From NCBI GenBank assembly GCA_025084515.1, contig JAJAGP010000014.1:1368551-1432550 (forward strand): a stretch of DNA of 64,000 bases, written 5' to 3'. The notes below the pieces were generated by a model that ran no database searches, had not been told where the DNA came from, and worked only from the letters and a program-made list of their open reading frames with translations. A program made the translations under genes and the position numbers. Positions within the stretch are counted from its first letter, which is position 1. Each line of letters starts with the position of its first letter. Shown here piece by piece: positions 35,201 to 47,653 of the stretch. The DNA comes from Ancistrus triradiatus. Lineage: Eukaryota > Chordata > Actinopteri > Siluriformes > Loricariidae.

Positions 35201-38200
35201 CATCCACATGTGACCCCTGCCCCTGCTCTGCCTCGCCTAAGCACCCCTCTCTGCTAATGGCTTTGTAAGCGCTCACGGGGAGAAGAGGGAGGGGCAATTT
35301 GGCGATGTGCAGCCGGGCAGAAAAGTGCTTTATATACGTCAAAAGAAGTCAAAATCACAGAGGAAGGCGACATCTCGAACCCCATCAACCCGCTTCCACG
35401 GACTCCCTCCCCTCTGTAGTTATCCACTGAAGAGATCAGGCCTACCCTCGCCTATTAGCCGGGCTGCTTTTCTTTGTTTGCGGCCCGGCTGCTGACATTT
35501 AGCCGCCGCAGCCCGGGCTGAACGGAAGCCATAAAGCGGCATTACAGAAGCTTGGAAGCGGGACGTCTCTCCAAACGTGGCCGTGAATCAAGTAGACTGC
35601 GCTCTGGATCGTCAGTCTGTGTTTGCTCACGCTGCGCGGCCGGGAATTGACAGGGCATTCGTTTCTATTTTCGCACGACAGCTGTTCCACACGCAGTCGA
35701 GGGAAGGGGAAGATCTGACGCTCCACGTTCGATCGCTTCCCGCCGCGAAACGTTAGCAGCGAATAAAGTCTTGATTGCTTTTTAATTTGCCTCATTAAGA
35801 TAGCCATGCTTGATTCTCTGCCACGGGGCGACTGTCTGTTGTGAGCCCGTTTGAAGACTGTACAGCCCTCGGGATTTCTCCATCCGAAGCCGAGCATGTG
35901 ACTAGAACAGCTCTTACGGCGGGCTTCGCTGATTAAAATGGTCTCAGGACCAGGCTGTTACATGATCCCGCCACGTTCTAAGATTGGCACGTTGACCTCT
36001 GTGCCCTCTGCTGGCTATTTAGTTACACTGCACCGAGTTGAGCAACTGTCACAGGTCAGGTTTGGAAATTTGTGTCTTCGAGGGGTGGCAGGTGTGCGGT
36101 GGGCCTGGCCGCATTAAAAATGTACGAGCAGCGTGTTGTGTTGAAGCCTGCGGCCCGCCTGCTGCCTGGCCCCGCTCGGCCTTTGTGTCTTTTGTCTGCC
36201 AAAACAAGAGATGCCTCCTTCCTTGGTGCAGGTATAACTCCCAGTGCAACCACCAAAACACACCGATATGCCAAACTCGTGAAAGTCTCGCACGTGACTA
36301 TCGAGCCGTGGCAAATCCCCTGAAAGAGCTTCGTAATGCCACTAATTAGACGCTTCTTCATTAAGGTGGCGCCGAGTGTTTTCCCAAAAACCAAGCTTCG
36401 CTGGCAGACCTCACCTTTTCCTGACCTATGAACCATTCTCCATTTACAAAGAAGCATCTGTATACCCTAAACAGACACACACACACACACACACTTGTGC
36501 TGTATTATATGCCGGGTGAATGCCTGCTCCTTTGCCCTTCCCACGGGAAGGGGGTGGAGAAACCATGTGCATCAGAATGGCATTCGCTGGCGTCGCTCAG
36601 ATGGAGCGATACATCCGAATTGCCAATTAAGAAGCAATTACAAGCTGCGGTGGCAGAGTGCCGCCCTCTCGTTGAAGCAAAGCGACACTTCAGATACAGT
36701 TTTTGCGTCTTGCGTCTCACACAAAGGCAGCCGCCGCAGAGCTAAGCGTTCGGAGCAAATTAACAGCACACAGCGCCTGCGTCTCCAGCGCCGACAGCGC
36801 TCGCATATCAATGCAACAAAATGGCGATGAGCATCCCCCTGCAGTTTCCCGCGTCTGTGTGTGTGTGTGTGTGTGTGCACGCCGAGCCGCGGGTCAGAGT
36901 CCGGCAGCTTCAGCCTCGGCTTTAATTGAATTGACAGCTTCGGGGGGAACAGGACACTCGTTCGGGGAGGGCAGGAGGGGGATCCGACTCAAACGATGGC
37001 GTAACCTGCTTACTCAGAGCTGATTAAGAGCGTAGAGCGGACAGAGCGCTCTTTGTTCAGGATACGAGGGCTGTTTGTGTGTGTGTAGGGTTAGCTGAAT
37101 GGAGGGCTGCTGGGCCAGACACGCCCGCTCTGACCCCAACCGCTGGGTACAGTCCGTATGGTGTGTGTTTGTGTGTGCGCGCGCCGGACAGCGGGTATTA
37201 AGATTTAAGACATTAACCAATCGTGCCAAAACGAAAACAATTCGAAACCAAAGCTGAAGGTTTGCGTTTGTATCTTCTAAGAATCATTCAAATCGTTTGT
37301 GAAGTATTTAATTTTCACTGCAGATTCCATCCCAGGCCCCATTTCATTTCTCAGCCCCGTGTTGCCTGCGATAGCATGTACTGATTCCGTTCAGCTGTCC
37401 TGCATTTGCTTAATGACACCCCCTGCTATTTAAACCTCTTGTATGACGAGACTGAGGGCGAAGCAACGTGCTTACAGTTTTATGATGTGCTGAATTCAAG
37501 CTCTTTTCTTTGCTTGCTATGTTCTTCTTCACTCTCTGGTCCTGCCTGACAAATGTTTGTTAAATTAAGAATGAGACTCAGAAACATTGGCATTAGAGTT
37601 CAGTGTGTTTGCCTCTCTGTTATGGTGGTATGTGTTACATTTTCACATCATCTATTACCTCCGGTTTCCTCCCTTTGTCAGACGAGAGCAGCTGACCGCT
37701 GACCTCGCCTGAAACCCCGGAGCAAAGCTAACGGAGCTGGTCAGAGGGGTCAAAGGGAAGAAATAAGGATAAGTGTGGGGTGCACAGCGGCCACGGCTGT
37801 CACAATCGGCGAGGCAGTCTCCTAGGTGACGGGTACGAGTGCCGTTAGCCAGCGGTTGAAGATAAGACGGATTAGTGGATGGGCATAATCCTTTATCCCT
37901 TATCAAAGTGAACGTGTCTCTTTTACAGAGAGAGAGCAGGGCTGGATTTGAGACTGCACAGATGTTAGCTGTCCTTAAAGACGTCATCTGGCTGTGCTTA
38001 GCATATAGGAAGGGGAAGCTACATATGTTATATACATTCTGCCTTGCCACACTGTTAAATCCGCTAATCCCCAGCAAATGTGTTTGTGGTGTGTTTTATA
38101 TGCTGCACGGCGGCTGAAGCTCAGGACGGCAGCCTTAATGAGAGAACTAAATGCCTTTAAAACATACTCAGGAGTATTACTCTTTGCTTATTTAACCTGC

Positions 38201-41200
38201 AGCTCTCTGGCTGATATGCACACTAGATGTCACGCTTGGACTCGTCATTTAGGAAAGCAAAGGCGAAAGTGAAGACACGTCTGCTTATTTCTACATTTTT
38301 ACCTGTTTCCAAATACATTTATGCGCAGGCTAACGTCCATCCCATCGACGTCCTTTAGCTTTAACAACCAAGGTCTTAAAAATCACAATTAATTATATTA
38401 GGAAATAAAGATCTGTCTTTTGAGAATATTAAAGTATACAGCACTGTACTGAACTCGAATAACCATATTTTAACAGATTTTTATGATAACTGCTTATTTA
38501 TGTTAACTGTTAAGCCACACAATATTGCAGCATATTATTATAATGCAGTGGGTCCACGAGCAGAGGTGGGAGTTTAAGAGCAAGTACATCATTTGTACAA
38601 AATGTCACTATCTTACCGGTTGTCTGCTTGTTAGCTTGTTTGGACTAGAGAGTGTTCTAACTCGGTTGATGTGTTTAGAGACTTTTTACTTATGTTTGTG
38701 TGTACGACATTCCGCTGTTTATTTGTACCAAGCTGTAAAGGGTGTTCTTAAGTCTGTACCTGTCCTATTGTATGTAGTGCTCCTTTATTTGATCTTCCCT
38801 TTCGTTCTTAATGCTGCGTAACGATGCATTTTTGGCTTCCGTCAAACAACAGTATATCGTCTCAATCGCTGATCGATCACTCGCATTTATGTATCGTTTG
38901 CACACCTTTCTTGTGGCAATACTTTATAGTTACGTGACATTAACATAAAAAGACTTTGTGACTTTGCACTCTGAATTTCAAACTAATGTTACTTGGTAGT
39001 GTTAGATAAACCTTTTCTAGCGTACTGTGTTGAATCGGGGTGGGAAAGAACTCATTTGTTGTGGACCTACTTTTTGGTGGAGGGTGTTAGTATCAAGGCT
39101 TATTCAGCAAGAATTCAGGGCTTCTTACTTTGTTGTAAAGTACCTGCATCATACAGCGATATCTCAGCACTACATAAAACTCAAAGTTTTCTCTGGTTCT
39201 TGTCAATCAACCACTGAAAGTGCCCAGATGAAATCAGCTAGTGAAAGAAAATGGAAATAAACATTGTTACCTCTCGTACAGCCCGGCTTTCGCTCCTGTA
39301 CAGGCCGTTTACTGTTTTAGTCGGGGCGATGGTGACTACAGGTGGGGTGTTGGGGACGCTGTGGCCCCCGGGGGGCACTATCACCGGGCCCAGTAGCCCT
39401 CTCTTGGGCGTACTGACTGGAGAACCCTGGTTTGTGGCTGGAGATGAGACTGGGGAGGACTCGCTACTGATAGAGGAACCTGCTGAAAGATAAAGGGACG
39501 GGGGAAAGAGAGAGGGGAAAAAAGGATTAGTCTATCGAGTTAATTAAACACGTTCGTCAGATCAGGAACGAGAGCTGATATTCATTTCAGCGTGCCATAT
39601 GATGCCTGCCAACGCGATAAAACAGACAGGAAACCACATATTCTCAAAGTACTGCTGCCATATGCACTCCCACACGCAGTTTACGCTGGCACGAACGCAA
39701 GATCACGAGATCAGCCCTGCAGTACTCTCATCGCCTGCAGAAATCTTTCAGACGCATCAGCTCCTGACACATAATCCAAATCAAACAGGGCGCCAAGTCA
39801 AGCAGGAAAGATGGAATATCACGAAACAAACATGGATACAGCGGCAAAACAGTCTTAAGCCTACTAGCATTCGCACTGTGGAAGAGTCTCATTTACACAT
39901 CACTGAGAAGTGGAGCTCATGAGCCAAGAAATGCTTCTTTAGCTTTGCACTAGACATACAAGGCTAATATAGCTGTTAAAGTTTACCTCGGCCAAGCTGG
40001 AAGTCTGGAGCTAACTGTTTACCACACTGGCTACCCCCGTGGCTGCTCGGCCAACGTTCGAACGCATATACAGTACAAAAGTCTTAGGTCACCATTAGAA
40101 TCGTTGTTTTAGCAATGCCATGACCATATATAATATATTGTCGACGTCTGGGATTCGTCCCTTCCGTAATCCTCTTTCCCACTGATCTGTCCTTCATTCC
40201 AATCTTTGTGAGCCTTGGCGTATCTTAGCCTTTTCACCCTGTTCCCCTTCTGGAAAAGTGGTTTCTAGGCTGCTACCCTTCCAAACAACATTCCTGATCA
40301 AGCTTCTGCAGACTAAATACTTGCCAATGTAGCCTATGTTTTCTGGTATCAGTTTATTTAATATTGAGTAGAAATGTCCTGTATTTTCTGATTGTTCAAG
40401 AGACTGAGAACCAATGGTATAGCTAATCTAATGGTGGCCTAATACTTTGCAAGATACACAATTTCACAGAACATACAGTACCATGGACGCTAAGTGACAC
40501 ATATCCGTACATCTTCTTGCCTATATGACTTGAACATGGCAGGCTGACTAGTAGTGGAAAACTGTGTGATTGTGAGGTTTTACTAAACCATTCCTTTAAG
40601 ACTGTACAGCACGTGGGTACGAACTACTGTCATCAACGTTTTGCCTTTTCGCATAAAATACTGAAAAGCAGCCAAGTGCTCAGCATATGTGAAACCTCTA
40701 CAGGCTGCTGTAGAAGCATCAAGCTCAGAGATGGCCAAGAATTGGAAATCAGTCATTAGACTACAGCAGCTTTTCCTATCTAAGCCGTGTAGGTGAGGCA
40801 AACACGCAGCCGCACCTGCACACACGCTCACTCTGTAAAGCCGCTTCCATCGACGTCGAGTGCTGCTGCTGAAAGCAGTCGTACATACCAAAGGAATAAA
40901 AGCCTCTTTATAAGTAACTGAGACGATACGGTTCTTATATACTGCAGCGTTACTCAGCCCTCTTCAGAACATATTATCATGCGTTCTAAATGAACACCGA
41001 GGTTTAATTAACTAGATGAAAGCTCCTGTAATAGGCTGGCAGCAACACGGCTTCCTCGGAAAGCTCTCGTGCGGAGAATGTTTACTGTCAGAGAGCTTCC
41101 CGGCTTCAGACCTGCCAGGAGACACGATAACACCCATCCTAATACCCTAAAATCTGTCCTTATTAAGGGTTGACTACCGGTATCAGGTTCGGCTGCTCCT

Positions 41201-44200
41201 GACATCAACTCAGAGTTACTATTTAAGCCATGGGTGGACAGTACAACCAAGTAAACATATACTGCAGCAAAAATTAATACTAAACAGAACCAGAACAACT
41301 CAGCAGTACGTACCTCGGATCTTGCTTTTTCACTGGCTCCTCTCCAGCTGTGTTCATTGGGGCCATATCCTCATAAGGCACAGTGGCGTTTATTATGTCC
41401 TTCTACCTGCTAGATATCTCATACGGACTCAATTTAGCAGAGCACCGAGCCAAAGCTTCCTGGCGACTGGATTTACTTCACACCTGACGCTGGTTCACCT
41501 CTGGATGCAGCACAAATCTTTTAGCTTTCAAAACACTGCTTAGTATTTTAAGGTGATAAACAGGCAGCCACTGTTGCTGCCTTCAGCTACAACCGTCACT
41601 AAAACCAAACCGCGTCCACACAACAGAAGTCGCTCGCGTTTTAATCACAAGTTCCTCATCTTGGTTTTGTTTGGGAGGATTTGTTTAGCTCTCATCCACC
41701 ATTCGTCTCTCGTGACAGCTGAATTCGCGATGGCGTCTAATGCGCAACGTACAACTGCTTGTACCGGCTTTCCGTCAATCGGATGTGAATAAGATGGATT
41801 TAAGACTGATTTTTATTACCTGTCATAATTCTTAAGACCTCGGCTGTTAAACGGCGCATACCTGTACTTAAAGCTGTCAAATATTAAACCGGAAAATTGC
41901 CTACGATCAGATTAGATGTAAGAACAGTTCATTATACATTAAACTCTGAATCAGGCTGAATCAGGACCAACATTTAATTCCATTACAGATTTCTTAAATG
42001 ATTATATCCGCTTTGAATTCTGTTCATATCCTATAAACACTTTTTAACCTAATTAAATCTTACCGCCTTTGAGATTATTGGATATCAGGCGGTTTTAGAT
42101 TCCTGAATTAGCACTGATATCAGCTGGCCTTTTGCCTGGTTAAATGGCATCCGCGGGTAGTGAGTAAGTGAAATTGCTAACAGCAGCACAGACTGCTTGG
42201 TGTCTGCCCGGTGTAATGCATTACGCCGCTCCCTAGACGTCTAATGCAGGGCAGTATTACAATACGTGATGCGTTAAAAGCGCCCTGTCTTGGTGAAGGC
42301 CATTAAGAGCTGACATTTCTGAGGAAGGCTTTTAAAAGCTAAGGACAAAGCCCAGTCATAGACAGGGGAGGTTAGGAAGAGGTAGGGAAGAAAGGTGGCA
42401 TTTGCCAGGCTGCTGGACGCAGTAATTACAGAGCTGCTGCCGCTGACTAAAAGCTGTCATTAATGATGTATAGGCGGAATTCAACCTGTTGCTGCCCCGA
42501 ATCGGCGTCTCCGAGCACCACAGGTGTAACCCCGTGTTCCGTTCACTAACAATAGATGCCCCATTGACCCAAGTCTGCCCGTTTAACAGCAACCCAACTC
42601 TATACATTGTTCCACGGATTTTAATGTTTCTGTACATTGCTCTTAGAGATACAAAGTCCAGCCATTCATTACTGGGTAAGTTAGGCGAGAGTCACGGCTC
42701 ATTAAACTATTTGTCGTTCAGGTTAAACATACAGTACTGTCAATAAAGCCAACCGGAATCTACAATGCTGATAACAGCTGACATTTTGTTGTCTCAAACT
42801 TCCCCTTAGCTCACGACTTTGCGAGCTGGAAAACGTCTATTGATCTCATCTTAGATCAACAGATTAGGGGTTAACTGATTTTTTTTTTTTTACAACGACC
42901 TGAGGTCAGTCCTGCTTATTTGTAACAGACAAAACTGCTTCACCACTAACCAAGTAAAGACAGAGGGTGACAGAGTGTCGAGAAGTGAGACAGAGGGGAA
43001 GTGTGTCGTGTCTGCACAGCAGCAATTATTAGCCTACTTCCAGCCAGCCATTAGTCTGCCCTGCTTCGCTCAGGCAATCAATACCCACTCAGAGCATCGA
43101 GGGCTTTAACACAAACTTCAGCGAGAAAGAGAGGGAAGGAAAAAAAACAGGGCGAGATCCAAGAACACGAGCATGCGAGAAAAAAGGGAACACGTCAGGA
43201 ATCTGGAAAGCAGCGCACAGATCTTAATCAGACCTGCGGAAAGGCGTCTTACGACACGCTCAGCACAGACGGGCCAGACGTGAATATTAATCCTGTATGA
43301 AAACACCGGAGACAGGCTGAGGATCACACAGCTGTGGATCCTGTGTGTTCTCGCAAATGATTTCTGTCAGAATTCACCATTACAGCACCGGTATTTCAGC
43401 CACTGAAAATTCTTCACAGAAAAAGATTTTGATCGGAGTTATGTTGTTAAGCCAGAGGCGAGGGCGAACAAATTGAGCTTATGCAACGACCCGAACTCTA
43501 AAAGTGCAAGTATGGCATTTAAATAATATCGTCAATGGAGAGCGAGCACAGAAAGGACGCTTCCCTGACCAACCCAGCATAGCCTTGTCTCAAAGCGGCT
43601 TCACTTCATCTAAGCCCACTGGCCCATCTGAGCAAGCCTATGGCAACAGTGGCAAGGAAAAACCCCCTAAATGTGATGAGAAACCTTGGGAGGACCAAGA
43701 CTGTCCTTTGCTCACATAAGGGCTCCAGTTTGAACTGGTTCACATCTGTGCGCTCTCTGTTGGCCGTATTCCCCAATAGATGTATGAACCCAGTGCCAGC
43801 TGAAGCACAACGAAGGTTAGAACCTTCTCATAGCATACAGAAAAGGAAAACAAACGTCCTTTCATGATTTTACCAACCACCACACACAAGTCAGAACGCA
43901 CCCTGTAATTACGTTATATTTCATCCAGTTCATCGTTACAATCTGTGCTTTTTCCTCTCCCTCGTTCTCAGCACTGCAGCAAGGTAATAATTCAGCAATA
44001 TTGTGAAAACAGGCACGCTAGCCCTAGGATCCCACCTTCCTCCCTTTTGTTATTCCTTCATCTCATGTCTCAGTGTTCCCTTAAGCCGTGCTCCTCAGCC
44101 CCTCCACTGTAGAGCAGCCCGGCCCTGTGTGTTCCTGCAGCTACTGTTCCGTGCAGCTTCCCCCTTTCAGCAGGGGGTGTAATCGCTCTCCCTAGTGGGT

Positions 44201-46610
44201 TTTTTATCTCCTCATCTTCACTTTGAACTCTACCCCAACGCGCACACACATAACACGGTCGCGAACAAAGCTCCTGCTGCCCACGCCGTGCTGAATTCCT
44301 AAAGGTCCGTGCCTGAATGGCTGCGGTCCCAAACATCGTCCAAGCAGATGGGCCTCTCAATGACATGCGCGCCATCTGAACCTCTGCAAACTGGTGTCAG
44401 TTTATGATATGCTAATGGGATTCAAATCTATTCGGCGCGGTGTGGAACGTGCAAGCTGCTCGCCGAGGAAGCGATGCCCGCAGTCGGGTCTTTTGGCTTC
44501 GTACAGTGCAAGGACACACGGGGCTGGTTTGGGAAACGCTGCAAATGTTGTCAGAGGAAAATGACAGATATGGAGGATGAAGGCGAGATTAAACTAGCAG
44601 TCACTAATGTTTAGTCCAACTACATCTAGTCATTTAAGACACTCTCATCCTGAGTACTGGTACAGTGTTACATGGTACAATCCAAGCTACCGTAGGTTTG
44701 CCAAGGGACCAAACAGTGGCAGCCTGGCAGAGCTGAGGTTGAACTCTGTATGCCAGTACCTCAACTGCTGCAGTTAATCTGTTAAACAGGGGTGACGCGA
44801 TGAAGCAGAAACGCAAAAGCGTGCATTCGAGGTGGATTGTGTGTTCTTGTTTAGTACGCAGTCTAACGCAATTCCGTTTTTTGAACACCAGAGGGCGTAC
44901 GTCATGCTCCCATAGGCATTAAAAACTCTACTGGGGGAGTGTCTAAAATTGCACCCATGGACTGATATAATACACATAACATAATAATAATATACAAAAT
45001 ATGCCCATGATTGCACCCTAGTTCTTTTTTTAGGTTTTATTGGTGCATTATCACCACCGACTGGACTGGATTATGTGCATCGTCTTTGGAAGATCGCACC
45101 ATTGAGTGTTTCATTTAGGCAGCCCATGTTCAAAGTCAGAATTTTTCTTCGAGTTTGAGAGGCAAAAAAGTATTCAAACGAGACTTCCAGTGTAATTTCT
45201 TTTAATTGCAGGGAACTAAGGCTTTTGTTTACATACAATGCGTAAACAATGTTTATCGAATGTAAAGGTGATCACCGTGAATTCAGCATCATGAATCGAA
45301 CCGAAATCCTAATAACGCTTAAAACACGCTTAACTGTGCAGTCATAGATGATGGGCAAAACAACAGAAATGAAGGTGCAGCGAGAGAGGAAGCGGGAGAG
45401 CTAGAGGAAGGCGGTGAGAGACGAGAAGCGAGAGGTGGAGTGGACTGTCTGTGTTGGTTTGATTAATGTGTAGCTCTGCTCTCTGTGGGCTCCCCCATTA
45501 ACCCAGGCTCTCTCTCACATCGCCTACATGCATGACCGCCCAGCCTCACACACACACACACACACACACACAAACGCAGAGCCTGACCCCCTCCCTCCTG
45601 CTCTCTCCTCTGAGCTCAGGCCCGCATTAGAACAACATCAGCACTTAATTAAACAGGCCATTTCACACCTGGTGTGCATAGCGGCGCTCCGGCAAGCCTG
45701 CCTCCATATGCTCACTCCGGTCATGCACTGCCAATGCCACACAATGGCCTGCTAATCTGAAACACAGAGCGTGTGTGTGTGTGTGCGTGTGTGTGTGCGT
45801 GCGCACATGCATTGTGTGGATGCCTCGCTCATGTGTTTGCCTTTGGGAAAATCCACGTTGTGTTTGTGTAAGGAAGAGGAAAAAAAAACTGAAAGCTGAA
45901 AGACGTGACTGCATGTTTTTACACGAGAAGCCGAAGACAATGCAGGCGATCTGGCAAACTGCAGCAGAGCAAGGCGGTGTTTTTTTTACCTCTATTTGTG
46001 TCTGTATCCATGTTTTCAGATCTGTGTCTGATCTATGTGGGTCTCCGGAGTTCTGAAGCGTGCATGAATTCCAGTTACTTTACAGGTATGGGATTAGAAT
46101 GCATTCAATGTTCAGTAGCCGTACATCATAGAAAACTTCATATGGAGGAAATGTCCTTTGCTTCCTGGGCTCATGGTTTAGCAGAACGGTTGGAAGTTTA
46201 TAGCACTCCATGAAACGAGGAGGGCGCAGTAACCGGGCGGTAAAGGTAACTGAATGAATGAAGACGCTTGTTTACCACGTATAACGAAGCTAATCACTAG
46301 CTCTATAACTAGCTCTGGATCTACACCATGACCCTCATCAGAAAACGTGGAAGGGAAAGTGTGTATTTTCTACGACTGTGTTGTTTTTGCAAACTTCCTA
46401 GATTTTAAGGTTTGTTTGAATGGAGCACAAACCTCACAAAAGTCTGTGTTTCGGATTTATTTATAGTAATGTTTAGGACAGGTTTTGATGTTTACATCTT
46501 AGGGCTGCATAACAATTTGCAAAAAGTGGTACTTAAGCTTCCTGACATACATATTTGCTGCATATTCTCACAACACAGTGTGTAACACGGTGTAGAGAAA
46601 GTAGGTCCTA

Positions 46611-46652
<42 letters not shown>

Positions 46653-47600
46653 ACTCTGCTCTCCTGCTACTCCAGATGGAGGGGTCAGTGCCACTTGGCT
46701 GCTCTCCTCATGTCTGCTGTGGCCACACAAAAACAGGGCTGCCCTCGGGCGACGCCGGCACTCCTCCTCCTGAGCTCATCTCGATCCTCCCTGAGCTACC
46801 TCACTCCTCTCTCACCCACGTCCCGCAGAAAGGACGAGCCCTTTAATTACTTTCTCCATACGGAATAAGATATTAATCAGACAAGAGCGCACCTGCAGCG
46901 GTACAACCCCGAATGCAGAACAAAAAACGGATACAAGACGAACCCAGTGCCAAGAATGCAAAATGACATCGCGCGCGTGTGTGTGTGAGCTCGCTATCGT
47001 CTGCTAACGAGCCTGCATGTATTTTGGATGAAGGTTTATCAAAAATCCAACAGAAACCCCATAGATAACTGTATTCAATATTTAATTGTAACATACAGGT
47101 AAGCGCAGTTTAATGACAATCACTGTCTTTTAAAAACCATAATAAATTTAGAATACGAATAGGAAATAGGTGGTCACCTCAACAGCCAATGGATGAGTGG
47201 AAGTCCCTTATACACCTTACTGTTCATTCTGAGACTGTTCTAACTCGGATGATGCGTTTAGAGACTTGTTCATTCTATTATGTAAATTTTGTGGATGATT
47301 CCGCTGCTTATTTGTACCAAGCTGTAACTGTTGTTCATAAGTCTATGTACCTGTCCTATTGTAAATAGTACTCCCCCCACTATCTGTATATTCTCTCTAA
47401 TCTTTAACTAAATAAACTGGTTCACATTCACTCATCAAGTCTCTGTTTCATCTGAAACAGGCTGATGTTCTTGGTTGTTCCTAAACACTGTCTATGGAAA
47501 GTATCGGGTCCATGGTACCATCCACCATATCTATAATTATTGTATATTTCCATGAATTAAAAAATGTTTACCATGTGTATAACAGTCTAGACTTCTAGGC

Positions 47601-47653
<53 letters not shown>

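Larger units (their letters stand above)
33853..39270. other. GSE1 intron 2
   Basis: This is a 5.4-kb intron. It includes a foldback (34511-34623), CpG-rich repeat-poor sequence (about 35,130-35,930), a CTCF-like site (36001-36015), CA/GT repeats (36474-36494, 36856-36877) and interspersed repeats near 38,640-39,120. No exon is needed between the flanking phases. Confidence 0.55.

Noticed and set aside
45546..45801. Regularly repeated short units that could suggest an array with spacers
   Set aside because: They are dinucleotide microsatellites. Nothing resembles CRISPR repeats, and the sequence is vertebrate.
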